Shown piece after piece: positions 16,832 through 26,717 of a stretch of DNA of 64,000 bases. The notes beneath the pieces are model-generated. The model saw nothing but the letters and a program-made list of their open reading frames with translations. It did not search any database and was not told the DNA's origin. Made by a program: the position numbers and the translations under genes. Numbering within the stretch: position 1 is the first letter of the stretch; every line of letters starts with the position of its first letter. Where the stretch lies: positions 76,770-140,769 of the forward strand of contig NZ_LMJJ01000008.1 in assembly GCF_001429285.1 (NCBI RefSeq). The letters run 5' to 3'. This DNA is from Ensifer sp. Root278. Its GTDB lineage: Bacteria; Pseudomonadota; Alphaproteobacteria; Rhizobiales; Rhizobiaceae.

Positions 16832-17776
16832 ATGACGAAGTCCAAAACATCGCGCAGAGTGATCATCACCTGCGCGGTGACGGGATCGGTGCATACGCCG
16901 ACCATGTCGCCTTACCTGCCGATCACGCCTGACCAGATCGCCTCTGAGGCGATCGCCGCGGCCGAAGCTGGTGCGTCAATCCTGCATCTGCATGCGCGCA
17001 ACCCTGAGGATGGCCGCCCGTCGGCCGATCCGGCGCTGTTCATGCAGTTCCTTCCGCGCATCAAGCAGTCGACCGATGCGGTCATAAACATCTCCACCGG
17101 CGGTTCGTCGCTGATGGCGCTGGAAGATCGGCTTGCGGCTTCGCTGCGCGCCGAACCGGAAATGTGTTCGCTGAACATGGGCTCGATGAACTTCGCTTTG
17201 TTTCCGGCGCTCGACAAGCCGACGGAGTGGAAACACGAATGGGAACCGCAGCTTCTCGAAGCAACGCGGAGCTCCATCTTCAAGAACACCTTCGCCGACA
17301 TGGAATTCATCCTGACGCGGCTTGGCCAGGGCTGCGGCACGCGCTTCGAGTTCGAGTGTTATGATGTCGGCCATCTGTATTCGCTGGCGCATTTCCGCGA
17401 TCGCGGCCTGGTGTCCGGGCACCTTTTCATCCAGTTCGTCTTCGGCGTGCTCGGCGGCATCGGTGCGGATCCTGAGAACCTGACGCACATGAAACGCATC
17501 GCCGACAAGCTCTTTGGCGACGACTACTCGTTCTCGGTGCTCGCCGCCGGCCGTCACCAGATGCCGATGATCACCATGGCTGCTGCCATGGGCGGCAATG
17601 TGCGCGTGGGGCTAGAAGACAGCCTCTATAACGGCCGCGGGACGCTTGCGGTAAGCAATGCCGAGCAGGTCCATCGCATCCGCGCAGTTCTCGACGCCTT
17701 GTCACTGGAGGTTGCAACCCCTAAGGAGGCACGCGCGCTTCTCGGCCTCAAGGGCGGAGATCAGGTGGCATTCTGA
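16832..17776 (+). CDS. BKACE-family beta-keto acid cleavage enzyme (DUF849)
   Basis: The product is 314 residues. The zinc motif is HLHARNPEDGRPS (about residues 49-61). It is followed by INISTGGSS, EMCSLNMGSMNF, RFEFECYDVGHLY, AGRHQMPMITMAAAMGGNVRVGLEDSLY and the C-terminal RALLGL. All belong to the family that condenses a beta-keto acid with acetyl-CoA to give acetoacetate and a new acyl-CoA. The start at 16832 follows a GAGG site; a longer frame upstream overlaps the aminotransferase and is rejected. Together with the upstream aminotransferase and the thioesterase at 9320, it suggests a beta-amino or beta-hydroxy amine substrate. Confidence 0.9.
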   Translation: MTKSKTSRRVIITCAVTGSVHTPTMSPYLPITPDQIASEAIAAAEAGASILHLHARNPEDGRPSADPALFMQFLPRIKQSTDAVINISTGGSSLMALEDRLAASLRAEPEMCSLNMGSMNFALFPALDKPTEWKHEWEPQLLEATRSSIFKNTFADMEFILTRLGQGCGTRFEFECYDVGHLYSLAHFRDRGLVSGHLFIQFVFGVLGGIGADPENLTHMKRIADKLFGDDYSFSVLAAGRHQMPMITMAAAMGGNVRVGLEDSLYNGRGTLAVSNAEQVHRIRAVLDALSLEVATPKEARALLGLKGGDQVAF

Positions 17777-17838
17777 GGCCGGCGACACGGGCATGGTTCG
17801 ACTTGAGCCTTCGCCTGCTGGCAGTGAAAGGGAAAACA

Positions 17839-18342
17839 GTGACGACGATGCAGCACTCCACGGCTGATATCCGAATTCGCGCAGGCGAACCAGGAGATGC
17901 CGACACCATACATAACGCGATCCTGGCTATGGGGCGTGGGCTCGAAATGGCTGACAAGGTCACCTGCACAGTCGATGAGTATCGCCGTTTCGGCTTCGGT
18001 CCGAACGCCGCCTTCCACAGTCTGATCGCCGAGGCGGGTGCAGATCTTGCCGGTCTTTGCCTGTTCTTCCCGATCTTTTCGACCTGGCGCGGGAGGCCCG
18101 GCGTCTTCGTGCAGGATCTGTATGTCGACGATCGTTTCCGTGGCCTCGGTATCGGCGAGCGCCTGCTTCGCGAAGTGGCCACATGGTCGAAGGCGCGGGG
18201 CGGCGACTATCTGCGGCTGGAAGTCGACGTGGAGAACTTCCCGGCGCAGCGCCTTTACGAGCGTATCGGCATCACCTGGCAGACGAAAGATCGCGCTCAT
18301 GCCGCGTATGGCGAGGCGTTCGGGGCTCTGGCCGGGGACTGA
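17839..18342 (+). CDS. GNAT-family N-acetyltransferase
   Basis: The product is 167 residues. The acetyl-CoA site is VQDLYVDDRFRGLGIGERLLREVATWSKARG (motif A, R-G-L-G-I-G). It is followed by LRLEVDVENFPAQRLYERIGI, the motif B helix. A GTG start at 17839 is chosen because AAAGGGA lies 6 bases upstream; ATG 17848 would be too far away and ATG-like starts further up add non-family residues. It resembles diamine or amino-acid acetyltransferases and lies just before a deacetylase gene, so the pair may protect and deprotect an amine. Confidence 0.82.
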   Translation: MTTMQHSTADIRIRAGEPGDADTIHNAILAMGRGLEMADKVTCTVDEYRRFGFGPNAAFHSLIAEAGADLAGLCLFFPIFSTWRGRPGVFVQDLYVDDRFRGLGIGERLLREVATWSKARGGDYLRLEVDVENFPAQRLYERIGITWQTKDRAHAAYGEAFGALAGD

Positions 18343-18372
18343 AAGTTTGACGACGCAGGAAAGGGAGACAGC

Positions 18373-19398
18373 ATGAAAGCCTTCTATGCAGCCGAACAGA
18401 AGCGCCATAACCCGAAGGCCTTTCTGTCGAGCGGCGCGCCGCAGCCCAATCCGGAGCAGCCGGAACGGGTCGAGCGCCTGCTCACCGGTGCCCGTGCCGT
18501 CGGCTGCGAGATCCTGCGGCCCCGCGATCACGGGCTCAGCCCGATCGCCGCGGTGCACACGCCGGAGTATCTCGATTTTCTCGAACATATCTACGCGCGC
18601 TGGCAGCGTATCGCCGAGGCTTCGGAGGAGGTGATCCCGAACATCCATCCGCTAGCGCGGAACGGTCGGTACCCGGCGTCGGCGGTCGGGCAGGCCGGTT
18701 ACCACATGGCCGATACCGCGTGTCCGATCTCGGGCGAAACCTGGGAGAGCGTGTGCTGGAGCGCCTGGAGCGCTGTTGATGCCGCCGATGCGGTCATGGC
18801 TGGCGAACGGGCGGCCTATGCGCTCTGCCGGCCGCCGGGCCATCATGCCTTTGCCGACGTCGCCGGCGGCTTCTGCTTCGTCAACAATTCGGCGGTCGCC
18901 GCGCAGCGCTTCCTGACAAATGCTGCCCGCGTGGTGATCCTCGACATCGACCTGCACCATGGCAACGGCACGCAAGGCATCTTCTACCAGCGCTCCGACG
19001 TGCTCACGATCTCGATCCATGCGGACCCAGTGCGTTTCTACCCGTTCTTCTGGGGCCATGCGGACGAGCGCGGCGAGGGGCCGGGCCTCGGCTACAACCT
19101 CAACCTGCCGCTCGAACGCAAATCCGGCGATGCGGAATTTCTCGCCGCGCTCGACGTCGCCTTCCGCCGCATCCGCGCTTACGCGCCGGACGCGCTGGTT
19201 GTCGCGCTCGGCCTGGATGCCTTCGAAGGCGATCCTTTCGGGGGTCTCTCGGTCTCTACTCCGGGCTTTGCCCGGATTGGTGAGGCGATCGCGGGCCTCG
19301 GCCTTCCGACCGCGATCGTACAGGAAGGCGGTTATCTCTGCGATGCGTTATCGGACAACCTGACGTCCTTCCTCTCCGGCTTTGGCGGCGCGCCATAG
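18373..19398 (+). CDS. Acetylpolyamine amidohydrolase / histone-deacetylase-family protein
   Basis: The product is 341 residues, the typical length of acetylpolyamine amidohydrolases. Zinc and catalytic motifs are complete: the HH dyad in RPPGHHAFADVAGGFCF, the DxDxHH metal motif in VVILDIDLHHGNGTQ, the HADP stretch in TISIHADPVRFYPFFWG, the second metal Asp in GLDAFEGDP, and the catalytic Tyr in EGGYLCDAL. It would hydrolyse an N-acetyl amine. Last gene of the operon, with a strong AAGGGAGA site before the ATG. Confidence 0.87.
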   Translation: MKAFYAAEQKRHNPKAFLSSGAPQPNPEQPERVERLLTGARAVGCEILRPRDHGLSPIAAVHTPEYLDFLEHIYARWQRIAEASEEVIPNIHPLARNGRYPASAVGQAGYHMADTACPISGETWESVCWSAWSAVDAADAVMAGERAAYALCRPPGHHAFADVAGGFCFVNNSAVAAQRFLTNAARVVILDIDLHHGNGTQGIFYQRSDVLTISIHADPVRFYPFFWGHADERGEGPGLGYNLNLPLERKSGDAEFLAALDVAFRRIRAYAPDALVVALGLDAFEGDPFGGLSVSTPGFARIGEAIAGLGLPTAIVQEGGYLCDALSDNLTSFLSGFGGAP

Positions 19399-19401
19399 CG
19401 C

Positions 19402-19450
19402 TCGAGCAATTCCGGGAAAAATGTGAAGCGGTTTTCCGCCCGGAATCGCG
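19402..19450. repeat. Rhizobial-type palindromic intergenic element
   Basis: The sequence between the deacetylase gene and the convergent LysR gene has nested inverted repeats: ATTCCGGG (19409-19416) pairs with CCCGGAAT (19439-19446), and GGAAAA with TTTTCC inside. The order (GAGCAATTCC, GTGAAGCGGTTTTCCG, CGGAAT) resembles the dispersed extragenic palindromes found in many rhizobial genomes. It can fold into a long hairpin that may end both convergent transcripts. Confidence 0.6.
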
Positions 19451-19473
19451 TGATCCAAGTGCGCTGACCGTCA

Positions 19474-20427
19474 CTATTGTGTGGTCGGCCGGGTCGTTTT
19501 GCGATCGTGCGTGTCGGGATGCACTCCCGGCAGCGGCGTCGCGAAGACCGCCTCGCTGTCGTCCGGCCGCAATCGGCCCGCTTCGTCGATAAATCCGCGG
19601 ATCAGCGGCAGGTGCCGGCGCTCGGCAAGGCAGATGGCATATTCGTCGATGAGTTCGCGGGCGTCGTCGATCGGCACGTAGGCGAGACGGGCATCGTGGC
19701 CGAATTCGAGGTCGGCGACGACGCCGCAACCGACACCGTTGGCGATCGCTTCGCGCACCCCTTCGCGCGACGAGATCTCGACGATCTGCTGCACGGTGGT
19801 GCCGTGTTCGGCGAGGTTCCTTTCGAAGATCTCGCGTGTGCGTGAACCCCTTTCGCGCATGACGAAGGACATGCCCTCCAGCTCCCTCATCTTCACGCCG
19901 TCGCGCTCGGCAAGCGGATGGCCGACGGGTACGCATAGCCCGATCCGCATGCTGAGGAAATGAACACCATAAAGGCGCGGATCGTCAGGCGTCTGCGCGG
20001 TGATCGCAACATCGGCCCGGTAGTCGAGGATCTGGTCGATGACGCGGGCGGAATTGTCGACCGCGAGCGAGAAGGTCAGTTTCGGCCGGTCGACTTTTAG
20101 CCGTGACAGGATCGGCAAAGCCAGGATCGGGCCGTCGGCCGCGACGCGCAAATGCCCGCCATTCGAGCCCGCTTCGCCGCGAAGGAATGCATTCGCCTCC
20201 TTCTCGGCTGTGAACAGGCGCGAGGTGATTTCGAACAGGCGCTCGCCGTCGGCACTGAGGCTGACACCGCGTGGCTTCCGCTCAAAGAGGTTGAGACCGC
20301 AATGGGCCTCGAGTTCGCGGACATGGGACGAGAGGGTGGACTGGCTGATCGCCATGTCGCGCGCGGCCTGAGAAAACCCGCCGGATTGCGCGACGATATG
20401 AAAGGCTCTCAACTGGGTGATCGACAT
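19474..20427 (-). CDS. LysR-type transcriptional regulator
   Basis: The product is 317 residues. The helix-turn-helix is SITQLRAFHIVAQSGGFSQAARDMAISQSTLSSHVRELEAHCGLNLFERKPRGVSLSADGERLFE. The effector domain (GGHLRVAADGPILALPILSRLKVDRPKL) resembles the LysR branch found with phosphonate-use genes, but this is only an impression. The ATG at 20427 is preferred over an upstream start that adds 36 atypical residues. It is divergent from the secreted phosphoesterase gene. A PHO-box-like site facing this gene lies 65 bases before its start. Confidence 0.85.
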   Translation of the reverse strand: MSITQLRAFHIVAQSGGFSQAARDMAISQSTLSSHVRELEAHCGLNLFERKPRGVSLSADGERLFEITSRLFTAEKEANAFLRGEAGSNGGHLRVAADGPILALPILSRLKVDRPKLTFSLAVDNSARVIDQILDYRADVAITAQTPDDPRLYGVHFLSMRIGLCVPVGHPLAERDGVKMRELEGMSFVMRERGSRTREIFERNLAEHGTTVQQIVEISSREGVREAIANGVGCGVVADLEFGHDARLAYVPIDDARELIDEYAICLAERRHLPLIRGFIDEAGRLRPDDSEAVFATPLPGVHPDTHDRKTTRPTTQ

Positions 20428-20491
20428 ATGGTCCGTTCTGCTGCCTGTGATTGCCGCCACCTGGCGGCGCCGCACATCATTGTCGGCAAAG

Positions 20492-20509
20492 CTGACAGTC
20501 ACGTGACAT
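20492..20509 (-). promoter_or_regulatory. Candidate PHO box facing the LysR gene
   Basis: Read on the minus strand, ATGTCACGTGACTGTCAG fits the PhoB pattern CTGTCAT-N4-CTGTCAT at 11 of 14 repeat positions (5/7 and 6/7). It ends 65 bases before the LysR start. Alternatively the inner GTCACGTGAC is a palindrome for another protein. Confidence 0.45.
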
Positions 20510-20578
20510 CCGCTCATCTTTTGCACGCTGGACAAAACCGATGGCAGGCATGGGAAAACGCTATGGCCGTTTTACGCT

Positions 20579-20596
20579 TTGTTAAGCAACTGTCAT
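20579..20596 (+). promoter_or_regulatory. Candidate PHO box facing the RTX phosphoesterase gene
   Basis: TTGTTAAGCAACTGTCAT matches CTGTCAT-N4-CTGTCAT with 4/7 and 7/7 repeat positions. It lies 77 bases before the start codon of the secreted phosphoesterase, the usual position for activation by PhoB. Confidence 0.5.
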
Positions 20597-20672
20597 CTGG
20601 TCGGTAAGCGACCTCGCTAACGGTGACGCACGGCCCAGAGCCGATCCCGTTCACCTTAGAGAGAAAGCCGAC

Positions 20673-23600
20673 ATGACTTCCTCCCCCAACTCGCTTGCAA
20701 CGCCAATCCAATCGTCTTCCGATTGGCTTTTGAACATCCCGCGCCTGTCGCAACAGCAGGGTATCCTGGTATCGCCGGGCGGCACCGGTACGGTCTCGTC
20801 CTACAGCCTCGTCTATGACGTCTACTTCCCATCCGCAGGCTCCAGCGGCTGGATCCCGTTCCTGCAGACGGATGCGACCAACGCGTCGGACGGCGACGTT
20901 TTCGGCAAGGTCGGTGGCGACAGTTTCGGCCTCGGCATCAACAGCGACTATCGCGGCGCTGCCAAGCTCGATGCCTGGAACCGCATCGGCCTGACGATCG
21001 AAAAGGACGCCAGCGGCGGCGTCTCGATGAAGAAGTACATCAATGGCGAGTTCGCGGCCGAACAGAAGATGACCGGCTCGCTCGCCGCCCGCTTCACCAT
21101 CGACAAGGCCAAGGGCTTCCTGATCTTTACCGACGACGACGGCGAAACCTCCTCGGGCTATCTCAGCAACTTTCTGTTCATCGAAAAGGTCTTGAGCGGT
21201 GACGAACTCTCCGCCCTCGGCAAGGCCAAGCCCGAAGGCATCGTTCCGGACGCATTGAAGCCCGACGCGTTGCTGTCGAACGGCACGGAATTCCGCTTCG
21301 GTGAAGGCTCGACGACGCCGACCTTCGGCCAGGGCAGCCTCAGCGGCAAGGGCACCACGGTGACCACCACGACCCCGGCAACTGCGGGCATCCCGGCTGT
21401 CGGTCAGGATACGACGACGCCGAACCCGGGTTCGGTCACCAAGACCCTGGCCATCAAGGACATGATGGTGACACCGGACGCCGGCGACGTGACGATCGAC
21501 CTGTCGCAGCATTTCTCCGGTGAAAACCTGACCTACACTGTGCAGAACACCAAGGGCGAAGTGCTGAAGGCGGTTCTCGTCGACGGCAACAAGCTGGTGC
21601 TCGACTTCGCCGCCCTCGGCCATTCCGATATCCGCGTCACCGCGACGGATGCCGCCGGCAACGCGGTGATCGACGACTTCCGCGTCCGCGTCGCCGGTGC
21701 GAACGCCTATACGATCGCCGTCTTCCCGGACACCCAGGATTACACTTCGAACGACGGCCTCAAGCATTTCTTCGGCGACATGACCCAATGGCTGGTCGAC
21801 AACCGCCAGGGCCACAACATCGTCTTCATGACGCATGTCGGTGACATCACCCAGAACAACCTCTCGGGCCAGTGGGATATCGCCGAGGCAGCGCTACGCA
21901 AGCTCGATGGCAAGATCCCCTATGCGCTTCTACCAGGCAACCACGACCAGGCGAGCGGCGGCAGTGCTGCCGACCATACGTCGATCTATCTCGACCAGCG
22001 CTTCTCGCCGGACAAGCAGAAGGTGACCAACCCGGGAACGTTCGGCGGCGCCTATGACCAGGAGCTGATGAGCGCCCGCAACACCTATAGCGCCTTCACT
22101 GCCCCGGACGGCACCAAGTGGCTGTCGATCTCGCTCGAATTCGGCCCGCGCGACGACGTGATCCGCTGGGCCGGCGACGTGATCGAGGCCCATCCCGACT
22201 ACCGCGTGATGCTCGCGACCCATTCGCTGACGAGCTATGCCGGCCGCCAGGACAATCTTGCCCTGCCGCTCTACGACGAAGGTGCTGGCTACGACTACGG
22301 CATGCGCACCGACCAGCGCGGCGCCAATGATGGCGAGTATGTTTCGCGCGAACTGCTTTCCCGCTACCCCAACATCGTCATGACCTTCTCCGGTCACATC
22401 TTCGGCGATGGCGCTGAAACCGACATCACCTACAACCAGTATGGCGAGCCGGTCTTCCAGTTCCTGGTCAACTACCAGAACGGCGTCTCGCGCGAGATCA
22501 CCGGCAACGGCAATGAGGCGAAGGGCAACAATGGCGGCAACGGCGCGATCCGCCTGATCACGATCGACCCGGACAACAACTGCGTCTCGACCGAGACCTA
22601 CTTCACCGGCTTCGACGACTATCTCGACGGTTTCCGCTCCAAGCCGGAACTCGATCGCGACGGCCTGACCGGCTACTACCGGGGCCATCAGGAAGTCTTC
22701 GAGAACATCGATGTCAGCGGCGGCAAGGCGCGCGCAATGGCGGAAGCGGGCGACGACATCCTCGCCGACGCCGCAACCGGCACATCCTCGGCGAACGTTT
22801 CGCTGTCGGGCGGGAAGTCGCTGCTGCCGGCAAACGTCAAGAGCTGGGTCTGGACCGATGAAAACGGCGATGTCGTCGCCGAAGGCAAGGAAGCCAAGGC
22901 CGAACTTGATCTTGGCAAGCACAAGCTGACGCTGACCACCACCGACGTCAACGGCGTCAAGACCAGCGACACGGTTGACGTGATCGTGCGCGGCGACCGG
23001 ACGCTGCTGGTCGAAACCTTCAACGACGGCAATGCCAACGGCTGGGCGACCGAAACCGGTGCTGCCAACGGCAACACCGGCAACTTCCTCCTGAAGGGCA
23101 CCGTCTTCTCCCGGCCGACAGGCACGGCAGGCCTCGCCGCCCCGGAGGCAGCGCTCTTCGACCAGAGCGATGCGGCCCGCAACAAGCTCGTCTTCATCGG
23201 CGAAGGCTCGGCCAGCTGGAAGGACTACGTTTTCGAGGCGTCGCTGACGCAGCTCGACAACGACACGATTGGCGTCCTCTTCTACTACAAGGACGCCAAC
23301 AATCACTACCGCTTCACCCTCGACGGCGAAACCAACCGCCGCCAGCTGGTTAAAGTCGCAAACGGCGTCGAGACGATCATCGCCTCTGTCAACGAGGGCT
23401 CGCCCTACAATATGGAAATCCCGCTGACCGTTGCCGTGACCGGCAATGCGATCAACGTCTTCCTCGGCGACAGGAACGTCTTCGGCGGTCCGATCGTCGA
23501 TGCGACCCAGCCGCTGCAGGGCGGCACCGTCGGTCTCTATTCCAGTGGCCAGCGCACCTCGGTCTTCGACGATATCGTCGTCACCAAAGCCGACACCACC

Positions 23601-26600
23601 GCCAAGGCCGGCATCGACCAGCGGACCTATGACATCGACGGCGACGGCAAGGCTTCGGTCGTGCTCGACGCTTCCGGCTCCTTCGGTCCGAAGCAGCTCG
23701 TCGACTATGTCTGGACCGACCTCGCCGGCAATGTTGTCGCCACCGGCAAGACTGCCAACGTCAACCTCGACGCGGGTGTCAACAAGCTCCTGCTCAAGGT
23801 GACTGCTGTGGATGGTTCGGTCTCGACCGACCGCATCGACGTCACCGTCGTCGACCGCACAAAGATCCTCGTTTCAGAGGACTTCTCGAACGCCAACACT
23901 CTCTCTCGCTTCAACCTCATCGATGAGGGTGAGTTCGGCGGCATCGGCCCGAACGGCAAGTCGTCGGAATGGCTGGTGAGCAATGGCAAGCTCATTCAGA
24001 CGACCGACCTGCAGAGCCGTGAGCTCACCTGGTCGGGTGCCACGGCCGCCGACTACTGGAAGCGCGGCTGGAGCCCGCTCGGCGACGGCGTCAACGTCCT
24101 GCGTCTCGGCACCTATGCGCTGTTCAAGGATCCTGCGGCCCTTGCCTGGACCGACTATGCGGTCGAGGCGACGATCCAGACGCCGGACAAGGACGGCCTC
24201 GGCTTCCTGTTCCGCTACAAGGACAACAAGAACTACTACAAACTCGAACTCGATGCTGACGGCATTCTTGACCGCAACCCGGGCAACGGCGCCGGCAGCA
24301 TCTTCAACCTCATTCGGATGAAGAACGGGGTTGAGGAAATCCTCGCACAGGTTCCGGGCAAGTACGAACCGGGCCAGGCGATGAAGCTTCGGGTCGAAGT
24401 CGTCGGTGACAAGATCACCGCATTCCTCAACGACGAGGCGCTGTTTGCCTATCCGGTCGGCGACCGTGGGCTCGATGCCGGCACCTTCGGCCTCTATTCC
24501 TGGGGCAATGCAGGCCTTACGTTCGATAACCTCACGGTTGTCGATCTGAAGTCCGGCCTCGAAGGTGGCCAGATCATCAATGGCACCAATGCCCGTGACG
24601 TGCTCGCCGGTACCGATGCTGATGAGACGATCTATGGTTTCGGCGGCAACGACACGCTGCTCGGCAATGGTGGCAACGACCGTCTCGACGGTGGCGATGG
24701 CGACGATACGCTGCTTGGCGGCGCCGGGCGTGACGCGCTCGTCGGCGGCAAGGGTTCCGACGTCCTGATGGGCGGCGACGACGCCGACATGATCGCCGGA
24801 GGGCTCGGCGACGACGTCATCGAAGGTGGTGCCGGGAACGATGTGCTCATCGGCGGCGACGGTTCCGACACCTATGTCTACGGACGCGGTGAAGGCTCGG
24901 ACGAAATTGTGGAAACGGCGACGACGCCAGGCGATCGGGACGTTCTCGTCCTGCACGACATCGCCCGCGGCGAAGCCGTGCTGCACAAATACGGTGAAGC
25001 CGTCGAGGTCGAGTTCGTCAATGGCGAAAAGCTGACCCTGAAGGGCCAGCTTGCAGGCGGAGGCGTTGAGCTCGTGACCTTTGCCGACGGCACGGTCCTG
25101 AACCGTGCGGCGATCGCTTACGGCCTTGTCAACCGCGGCCCCGTGGCTGTGGCCGACACGCTGGCTGCCGTCGACGAGGATGCGGCATCTTTCCTCATCC
25201 CGTTCTCGAGCCTCATCGGCAACGACACCGATGCGGATCTCGACAGCCTGACGGTGACCGGCGTCACCGCGGTCGCTGGCGGTACGGCCGTCCTCGAACA
25301 GGGCGGCATCCGCTTCACGCCTGCCGGCAACTTCAACGGCGAGGCTTCGTTCCGCTACCAGATCTCCGATGGACGCGGTGGTTCGAGCGAGACGGCTGCC
25401 TCCTTCACGGTCAAGCCGGTCAACGATGCCCCGACGGCATCGCCGCTCGCGGTCGAGACCAACGAGGATACGCCGATCAACGGCCAGATCGTCGCTGCGG
25501 ATGTGGACGGCGATGCGCTCAGCTATGCGGTCAAGGCTGGCGCCGGCCCCGCCAATGGCCAGCTACAGCTTGACGCAGCGACCGGTGCCTGGACCTACCG
25601 TCCGAACGCCAATGTCAACGGCTCCGACAGCTTCACGGTCGTCGTGTCCGACGGCAAGGGCGGCAGCAACGAAAGCACGGTCAGCGTCACGGTAAAACCG
25701 GTCAACGACGCGCCGGTCGCGGTCGCCGACACGGGAGCGGTCGCCGAGAACGAAACGGGCAGCTTCGATCTCGTCGCCAACGACACCGACATCGAGGGCG
25801 ATCGCCTGACGCTCGTCGGCTTCGCGGTCACGGCAGTCGCCGGCCTTTCGTTGACGAACGCTCAAGCCGCTGCCGCCTTCTCGATCGTTGACGGCAAGCT
25901 GGTCGCCGACCCGTCCTCGGCCTTCGTGGCTCTCGAAGACGAGCAGAACGCGCTCGTCACCGTCACCTACACCGTGCGCGACGCTCAAGGGGGAGAGTCG
26001 TCCGGTGCGGCGACGATCCGGGTCGACGGCTACACCGAGTACAATGTGGTCGAAGGCACCGACGGCAACGACACGCTCGTCGCCACCGACCGCAAGGACA
26101 TGATCGAGGCCGGCAGCGGCAACGACACTGTGCTTGCCGGTGACGGCAACGACATGGTCGACGCCGGTGCTGGCAACGACCGGGTGGTCGCTGGTGACGG
26201 CAATGATGTCGTCGAAGGTGGCGCCGGCAATGACGTGCTGATGGGCGGTGGCGGCAACGATGCGCTCAATGGCGGTGCCGGCAACGACCAGCTCAATGGT
26301 GGTACCGGCAACGACACGCTGAACGGCGGCACGGGCAATGACGTGCTGTCGGGCGGTGCAGGCAACGACACCTTCGTCTTTGCTGCCGGCGATGGCCGGG
26401 ATGTCGTCCTCGACTTCGAAGCCGGGGCGCAAGGTGGCGACGTGGTCGTGCTCTCCAAGGACCTCTTTGCCGACTATCAGGCACTGATGGCCTCGGGCGC
26501 CATCACTGACGGTGAGAACGGCGCGCAAATCGCGCTTAACGACGGCTCGTCGATCACCTTCAACGGCGTCAAAACGGAGAACTTCGTCATCGACGATTTC

Positions 26601-26612
26601 CGCTTCGCCTGA
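20673..26612 (+). CDS. Secreted RTX protein with calcineurin-like phosphoesterase domain (type I secretion substrate)
   Basis: The product is 1979 residues with no signal peptide. In order: a LamG-like beta domain (about 20-190); a metallophosphoesterase (about 345-600) with [25 protein letters not shown] (about 417-424), an isolated ATHS and FSGHIFGDG; two PKD-like plus LamG-like pairs (about 695-1280); RTX calcium repeats (about 1304-1405, [22 protein letters not shown] and so on); cadherin/VCBS-like repeats with VNDAP linkers (about 1486-1790); a second RTX block (about 1794-1905); and a C-terminal type I secretion signal region ending in DDFRFA. It lies directly upstream of its ABC exporter and adaptor genes. 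It would act outside the cell on phosphate esters. The GHxH motif reads GHIF. Confidence 0.92.
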   Translation: MTSSPNSLATPIQSSSDWLLNIPRLSQQQGILVSPGGTGTVSSYSLVYDVYFPSAGSSGWIPFLQTDATNASDGDVFGKVGGDSFGLGINSDYRGAAKLDAWNRIGLTIEKDASGGVSMKKYINGEFAAEQKMTGSLAARFTIDKAKGFLIFTDDDGETSSGYLSNFLFIEKVLSGDELSALGKAKPEGIVPDALKPDALLSNGTEFRFGEGSTTPTFGQGSLSGKGTTVTTTTPATAGIPAVGQDTTTPNPGSVTKTLAIKDMMVTPDAGDVTIDLSQHFSGENLTYTVQNTKGEVLKAVLVDGNKLVLDFAALGHSDIRVTATDAAGNAVIDDFRVRVAGANAYTIAVFPDTQDYTSNDGLKHFFGDMTQWLVDNRQGHNIVFMTHVGDITQNNLSGQWDIAEAALRKLDGKIPYALLPGNHDQASGGSAADHTSIYLDQRFSPDKQKVTNPGTFGGAYDQELMSARNTYSAFTAPDGTKWLSISLEFGPRDDVIRWAGDVIEAHPDYRVMLATHSLTSYAGRQDNLALPLYDEGAGYDYGMRTDQRGANDGEYVSRELLSRYPNIVMTFSGHIFGDGAETDITYNQYGEPVFQFLVNYQNGVSREITGNGNEAKGNNGGNGAIRLITIDPDNNCVSTETYFTGFDDYLDGFRSKPELDRDGLTGYYRGHQEVFENIDVSGGKARAMAEAGDDILADAATGTSSANVSLSGGKSLLPANVKSWVWTDENGDVVAEGKEAKAELDLGKHKLTLTTTDVNGVKTSDTVDVIVRGDRTLLVETFNDGNANGWATETGAANGNTGNFLLKGTVFSRPTGTAGLAAPEAALFDQSDAARNKLVFIGEGSASWKDYVFEASLTQLDNDTIGVLFYYKDANNHYRFTLDGETNRRQLVKVANGVETIIASVNEGSPYNMEIPLTVAVTGNAINVFLGDRNVFGGPIVDATQPLQGGTVGLYSSGQRTSVFDDIVVTKADTTAKAGIDQRTYDIDGDGKASVVLDASGSFGPKQLVDYVWTDLAGNVVATGKTANVNLDAGVNKLLLKVTAVDGSVSTDRIDVTVVDRTKILVSEDFSNANTLSRFNLIDEGEFGGIGPNGKSSEWLVSNGKLIQTTDLQSRELTWSGATAADYWKRGWSPLGDGVNVLRLGTYALFKDPAALAWTDYAVEATIQTPDKDGLGFLFRYKDNKNYYKLELDADGILDRNPGNGAGSIFNLIRMKNGVEEILAQVPGKYEPGQAMKLRVEVVGDKITAFLNDEALFAYPVGDRGLDAGTFGLYSWGNAGLTFDNLTVVDLKSGLEGGQIINGTNARDVLAGTDADETIYGFGGNDTLLGNGGNDRLDGGDGDDTLLGGAGRDALVGGKGSDVLMGGDDADMIAGGLGDDVIEGGAGNDVLIGGDGSDTYVYGRGEGSDEIVETATTPGDRDVLVLHDIARGEAVLHKYGEAVEVEFVNGEKLTLKGQLAGGGVELVTFADGTVLNRAAIAYGLVNRGPVAVADTLAAVDEDAASFLIPFSSLIGNDTDADLDSLTVTGVTAVAGGTAVLEQGGIRFTPAGNFNGEASFRYQISDGRGGSSETAASFTVKPVNDAPTASPLAVETNEDTPINGQIVAADVDGDALSYAVKAGAGPANGQLQLDAATGAWTYRPNANVNGSDSFTVVVSDGKGGSNESTVSVTVKPVNDAPVAVADTGAVAENETGSFDLVANDTDIEGDRLTLVGFAVTAVAGLSLTNAQAAAAFSIVDGKLVADPSSAFVALEDEQNALVTVTYTVRDAQGGESSGAATIRVDGYTEYNVVEGTDGNDTLVATDRKDMIEAGSGNDTVLAGDGNDMVDAGAGNDRVVAGDGNDVVEGGAGNDVLMGGGGNDALNGGAGNDQLNGGTGNDTLNGGTGNDVLSGGAGNDTFVFAAGDGRDVVLDFEAGAQGGDVVVLSKDLFADYQALMASGAITDGENGAQIALNDGSSITFNGVKTENFVIDDFRFA

Positions 26613-26620
26613 TGAAAGAC

Positions 26621-26647
26621 GAGGGGCGGGCACCGTGCTCGCCCCTC
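26621..26647 (+). terminator. Hairpin between RTX substrate gene and exporter gene
   Basis: GAGGGGCGGGC (26621-26631) pairs with GCTCGCCCCTC (26637-26647) with one G-U pair around a five-base loop. There is no T run. In type I secretion operons such a hairpin commonly lowers expression of the exporter relative to the abundant substrate, and I infer the same here. Confidence 0.5.
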
Positions 26648-26717
26648 TCACCAACATCCCTGTCATTTCCCTGTGATGGCTGACTGCTACCGCCGCGATC
26701 TCAACGGACCACGGACC

